16,473 nucleotides of DNA, from NCBI GenBank assembly GCA_964569055.1, contig CAZMSZ010000147.1, positions 1-16,473 on the forward strand. The letters run 5' to 3'. Below, in pieces: positions 13,660 through 16,473 of the stretch (the stretch's first letter is position 1; every line of letters starts with the position of its first letter). The notes under the pieces were generated by a model. That model was not told the origin of the DNA. It worked only from the letters and a program-made list of their open reading frames with translations, and did no database searches. Both the position numbers and the translations under genes were made by a program. Source of the stretch: JAWLGW01 sp964569055. Lineage in GTDB: Bacteria > Planctomycetota > J058.

Positions 13660-14610
13660 GTGCGGATCGCGTTCCTCGGCAGCGACGCCTTCGCGGTGCC
13701 GTCCCTGCGCGCGCTGGTCGACGCGGGGCACGAGCCGGTGCTGGTCGTCACCAACCCCGATCGGCGGCGCGGGCGGCACAGCGCGCTCCTCCCCACCCCC
13801 GTCAAGGAGCTGGCGCTCGAGCTCGGCGCGCCCCTGGTCCAGCCCGAGGGGCGCCCCGGCCGCGCGCTCGCCGACGAGCTGGTCGGGCGCGGGGCGGAGC
13901 TGGGGGTGGTGGTGGCCTACGGGCAGTTCCTCACCCGGCGCGTGCGCGAGGCGCCGGCCCGCGGCTTCTCGATCAACCTGCACGGCTCGCTGCTCCCGCG
14001 CTGGCGCGGCGCGGCGCCGGTGGCCGCCGCGATCAAGGCGGGCGACGCGGTGACCGGCGTCAGCGTGCAGCGGGTGGAGCAGCGCATGGACGCGGGGCCG
14101 GTGCTGCTCGCGCGCGAGGAGGCGATCCGCCCCGACGACACGCGCGAAGGGCTGCGCGCGCGGCTGTCGGTGCTGGGCGCGGCGGCGCTGGTCGAGGCGG
14201 TGGCCTTGGTCGAGGAGGGCGGCGCGGCGTTCCGCGAGCAGGACGAGGCGCTCGCGACCTACGCCTCGATCCTCGACAAGGACGACGGGCGGGTGGCGTT
14301 GACCGCCGGCGCGGCGGAGCTCGACCGCACGGTGCGGGCCTACGCCCCCTGGCCGGCCGCCTTCCTGGAGCTGGGCGGCAAGGTCGGCCGGCTGCAGCTG
14401 CTGCGGGTCAGGCCGGCGGCCGCTCCGCCCGAGCAGGCCGGCGCGCCCGCGGGGGTGGTGCTGGCGCTCACCTCCGACGAGGGGCTGGTCGTGCAGACCG
14501 GCGAGGGGGCGCTCGAGCTGCTCGAGGTCAAGCCGACCGGGAAGCGCGCCATGAGCGGCGCCGCGTTCGCGCGCGGGCGACGGCTTCGCCCGGGCGAGCC
14601 CCTGGCGTGA
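13660..14610 (+). CDS. fmt: Methionyl-tRNA formyltransferase
   Basis: Transfers a formyl group from 10-formyl-tetrahydrofolate to initiator Met-tRNA in the cytosol. The protein has 316 residues, close to the usual length. The GTG start at 13660 gives the canonical N terminus MRIAFLGSDAFAVPSLRAL, with an AGGTGGGTGG stretch upstream as ribosome binding site; an in-frame extension to 13507 runs through the neighbouring gene and is not credible. SINLHGSLLPRWRGAAPV places N106 and H108, and RMDAGPVLL places D144, at exactly the residue numbers of the E. coli catalytic set. TNPDRRRGR (residues 31-39) corresponds to the Rossmann-domain loop, and TYASILDKDDGRV is the usual interdomain signature (TYAxKIxKxxGxI). 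The C-terminal OB-like domain follows from about residue 210. It overlaps rsmB in a GTGA stop/start, so the two are translationally coupled. Confidence is high. Confidence 0.97.
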   Translation: MRIAFLGSDAFAVPSLRALVDAGHEPVLVVTNPDRRRGRHSALLPTPVKELALELGAPLVQPEGRPGRALADELVGRGAELGVVVAYGQFLTRRVREAPARGFSINLHGSLLPRWRGAAPVAAAIKAGDAVTGVSVQRVEQRMDAGPVLLAREEAIRPDDTREGLRARLSVLGAAALVEAVALVEEGGAAFREQDEALATYASILDKDDGRVALTAGAAELDRTVRAYAPWPAAFLELGGKVGRLQLLRVRPAAAPPEQAGAPAGVVLALTSDEGLVVQTGEGALELLEVKPTGKRAMSGAAFARGRRLRPGEPLA

Positions 14611-16091
14611 GCGAGCGCGGGGGCCGCGGCGAGCGCTCCGGGCGGGGGCGTGGGCGCGCGCGGGGCGCGAGAGGTAGGGGCGAGCGCGGCGCGCCCTCGC
14701 AGGGGCCGCAGCGTGGGCCGACCCGCTCGGTGCGCGCGCTGGCGGCGGGGATCGTGCGCGGCGTCCTGGCTGGCCGCGGGGCGGCTCGCGCGCACCTCGA
14801 GCGCGCCGTGGCGCGCGGGATCGAACCGCGCGACCGGCGGCTCCTGACCGAGCTGGTCTACGGCACGATCCGTCACGTCGGCACCCTCGACCTGCTGCTC
14901 GCCGCCTGCGCCAAGCGGGGCCTCGGCCGCGTGGACGAGGAGGTCCTCGCCACGTTGCGCGTCGGGGCCTACCAGCTCGTGTTCGACGAGCGGCTCCACC
15001 CGGGCGTGGTCGTCGACGAGGCGGTCGAGGCCACCAGCGGGCGGGCGCACCTGCGCGGGTTCGTGAACGGGGTGCTGCGCGGGCTCGAGCGCAAGCTGGC
15101 GGGGCGAGCGGCCGAGGACGCGCCGCCCGAGGGCGTCCCGAGCACGCGTCGGCTGCCCGGGCGGGCGGGCGGGTGGGTGCTGTTGGGCGAGGACCTGCTG
15201 CCCTCGGCGGAGGCCGACCCGGCCGGCTGGCTGGCGGCCGCCTGCTCGCTCCCGCTCCTTCACGCCCGCGCGCTCGTGGAGCGCCTGGGGCCCGAGGGCG
15301 CGCTCGCGGTGGCGCGGGCGCACAACGCGCCGCCGCCGGTGTTCTTGCGGGTCAACCGGCTGCGCACCACGCGCGAGGCGCTGCTCGCCAAGCTAGCCGC
15401 GGCGGGGCTGCCCGCGAGCCCGGGCGCGCTCCCCGACTCGATCCGCCTGGAGGGATCGCTGGGCGAGGGCGCGCACGAGGCGCTGTGGGCCGGTGAGGCC
15501 ACGGTCCAGGACGAGACCGCCATGCGGGCGGCGCGCCTGCTCGACCCGCAGCCGGGCGAGCGGATCGTCGACCTGTGCGCGGCGCCTGGGGGCAAGGCGA
15601 CCTACGCCGCCGAGCTGCTCGGCGACCGCGGCCGCGTGGACGCCGTCGACGTCGACGAGCGCCGGCTGGCGCGGGTGCGCGAGGCGGCCGCGCGGCTGGG
15701 CCTGGGCGCAGTCCGCCCGCACCTGGCCGACCCGGCCGACCCCCGCCCGCCCGAGGACGAGGCGCCGATCGACCGCGTGCTGGTGGACGTCCCCTGCTCG
15801 AACACCGGCGTGCTGCGGCGCCGCGTCGAGGCGCGCTGGCGGCTCCCCGAGCTCGACCCGGTTCCGCTGCGCGCCCTGCAGGCCCGCCTGCTCGAGCGGG
15901 CGGCCGAGCTCGTCCGCCCGGGCGGGGTGGTCGTGTACTCGACCTGCTCGATCGAGCCCGCCGAGGACGAGGAGCAGGTCCGCGCGCTGCTCGCGCGCCG
16001 CCCCGACCTCGAGCTGGTCGAGGAGGTGGCCACGCTGCCGCAGGTGGGGGGTGGCGACGGCGGCTACGCGGCCAAGCTGCGGCGGCGGTAG
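14607..16091 (+). CDS. rsmB: 16S rRNA (cytosine-5)-methyltransferase RsmB with RG-rich N-terminal tail
   Basis: Methylates a cytosine in 16S rRNA (C967 in E. coli) with SAM as donor. It has 494 residues, longer than the E. coli enzyme (429). Residues 1-38 are a Gly/Arg-rich tail absent from the classical protein. A NusB-like RNA-binding domain follows at about 40-165 (LLTELVYGTIRHVGTLDLLL, HLRGFVNGVLRGLERKL), then a linker of about 40 residues, then the methyltransferase domain with SAM motif DLCAAPGGKATYAAELL near residue 322. C397 in DVPCSNTGVLRRR and C447 in YSTCSIEPAEDEEQV are the two Cys of m5C methyltransferases, 50 residues apart as in E. coli (C325/C375), the second being the nucleophile. 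The GTG start overlaps the fmt TGA by two bases. It converges on the YccF gene with a hairpin in between. Confidence 0.95.
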   Translation: MSERGGRGERSGRGRGRARGARGRGERGAPSQGPQRGPTRSVRALAAGIVRGVLAGRGAARAHLERAVARGIEPRDRRLLTELVYGTIRHVGTLDLLLAACAKRGLGRVDEEVLATLRVGAYQLVFDERLHPGVVVDEAVEATSGRAHLRGFVNGVLRGLERKLAGRAAEDAPPEGVPSTRRLPGRAGGWVLLGEDLLPSAEADPAGWLAAACSLPLLHARALVERLGPEGALAVARAHNAPPPVFLRVNRLRTTREALLAKLAAAGLPASPGALPDSIRLEGSLGEGAHEALWAGEATVQDETAMRAARLLDPQPGERIVDLCAAPGGKATYAAELLGDRGRVDAVDVDERRLARVREAAARLGLGAVRPHLADPADPRPPEDEAPIDRVLVDVPCSNTGVLRRRVEARWRLPELDPVPLRALQARLLERAAELVRPGGVVVYSTCSIEPAEDEEQVRALLARRPDLELVEEVATLPQVGGGDGGYAAKLRRR

Positions 16092-16100
16092 CTCGTAGCT

Positions 16101-16138
16101 CGCCGCCGCCTCGCTCGCTGGAGCGAGCCGGTGGCGCG
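16101..16138. terminator. Hairpin between convergent rsmB and yccF-like genes
   Basis: GCTCGC (16113-16118), loop TGGA, GCGAGC (16123-16128) make a perfect 6-bp stem. Flanking CGCCGCC and GGTGGCG can extend it with wobble pairs and a mismatch. Its place between two convergent stop codons suggests a shared, bidirectional terminator; no U tract is present. Confidence 0.4.
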
Positions 16139-16143
16139 AGGGC

Positions 16144-16473
16144 TCAGCGGTCGGGGAGTCCGACCCGGCCGCGCGGGTCGTCCGCGTCGCGGATCTCACG
16201 GCCGAAGGGGAGCAGCGCCAGCTTGGCGAGCTTCCAGTGCTGCACGGCGAACGGGATCCCGATCACGGTGAGGGCGCAGAGGAACGCGAAGAAGAGATGC
16301 GTGAGCGCGATCCACACCCCGCCGATCGCGAGCCAGATCACGTCCATGATCACGGCGAGCGCGCCGTCGGCGCCCGCGGTGGGCACCGCCTCCTTGCCGA
16401 AGGGGAGCAAGCCCAGGAACGCGAGCTTGAACGACTGGATCCCGAACGGGATCCCGATCACGGTCAGGCACAG
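16144..16473 (-). CDS. YccF-domain inner-membrane protein, 5' end outside window
   Basis: The frame is open from the stop at 16144 to the right edge of the window, so the N terminus is missing; the GTG at 16461 is not the true start. It shows the family's internal duplication: LTVIGIPFGIQSFKLAFLGLLPFGKE and, about 60 residues later, LTVIGIPFAVQHWKLAKLALLPFGREI. Between them lies a hydrophobic hairpin (VIWLAIGGVWIALTHLFFAFLCA). This repeated IGIPF...LPFG(K/R)E pattern is diagnostic of YccF (DUF307) proteins, small inner-membrane proteins of unknown role. The short hydrophilic tail RDADDPRGRVGLPDR is cytoplasmic by inference. It converges on rsmB. Confidence 0.87.
   Translation of the reverse strand: MCLTVIGIPFGIQSFKLAFLGLLPFGKEAVPTAGADGALAVIMDVIWLAIGGVWIALTHLFFAFLCALTVIGIPFAVQHWKLAKLALLPFGREIRDADDPRGRVGLPDR

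Overview
This is a chromosomal window of very high GC content (roughly three quarters by eye). It carries tightly packed housekeeping and lineage-specific genes and one 100-N scaffold gap at 6926-7025, so it probably comes from a metagenome bin or draft genome. No rRNA or tRNA gene is visible. The gene set fits a large-genome Gram-negative-type bacterium of the Myxococcota or Planctomycetota: a HEAT-repeat protein, an orphan PTS IIA protein, an LptF/LptG permease, a zinc-ribbon/TPR/gluzincin membrane protein, and fmt-rsmB. I cannot decide between the phyla from sequence alone.

Layout. (1) 1-3270 (+): a large HEAT-repeat protein, probably cut at its 5' end by the window edge, then an orphan nitrogen/fructose-type PTS IIA protein with an unusual acidic insertion. 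(2) 3271-3815: an intergenic island unlike its surroundings. It has AT-rich inverted arms of 56/57 bp around five tandem 36/39-bp units, plus two degenerate inverted units. This is the most unusual structure in the window. (3) 3816-6925 (+): an LptF/LptG-family permease and an RNB-domain exoribonuclease that runs into the gap. (4) 7026-9096 (-): a YbgC-type thioesterase and a SulP anion transporter with a C-terminal STAS domain. (5) 9336-13541: a cluster of zinc-binding and membrane proteins. It contains a small membrane protein (-), a small zinc-ribbon protein (+), a 1033-residue membrane-anchored metalloprotease-like protein (+) and a CCHC zinc-finger-like protein (-). (6) 13660-16091 (+): the translationally coupled pair fmt (Met-tRNA formyltransferase) and rsmB (16S rRNA m5C methyltransferase). 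(7) 16144 to the end (-): a YccF-family membrane protein cut by the window edge.

Start-site architecture is informative. Several genes (lptF-like, RNB nuclease, metalloprotease) start with GTG, lack a Shine-Dalgarno sequence, and have a TANNNT-like hexamer at exactly -12 to -7 relative to the start codon, as expected for leaderless transcripts. Others (PTS IIA, small zinc-ribbon, thioesterase) have such a hexamer about 21-24 nt upstream plus a GGAG/GAGG-type ribosome binding site. Because GC is so high, long antisense open frames lie over nearly every real gene; I treated these as shadows.
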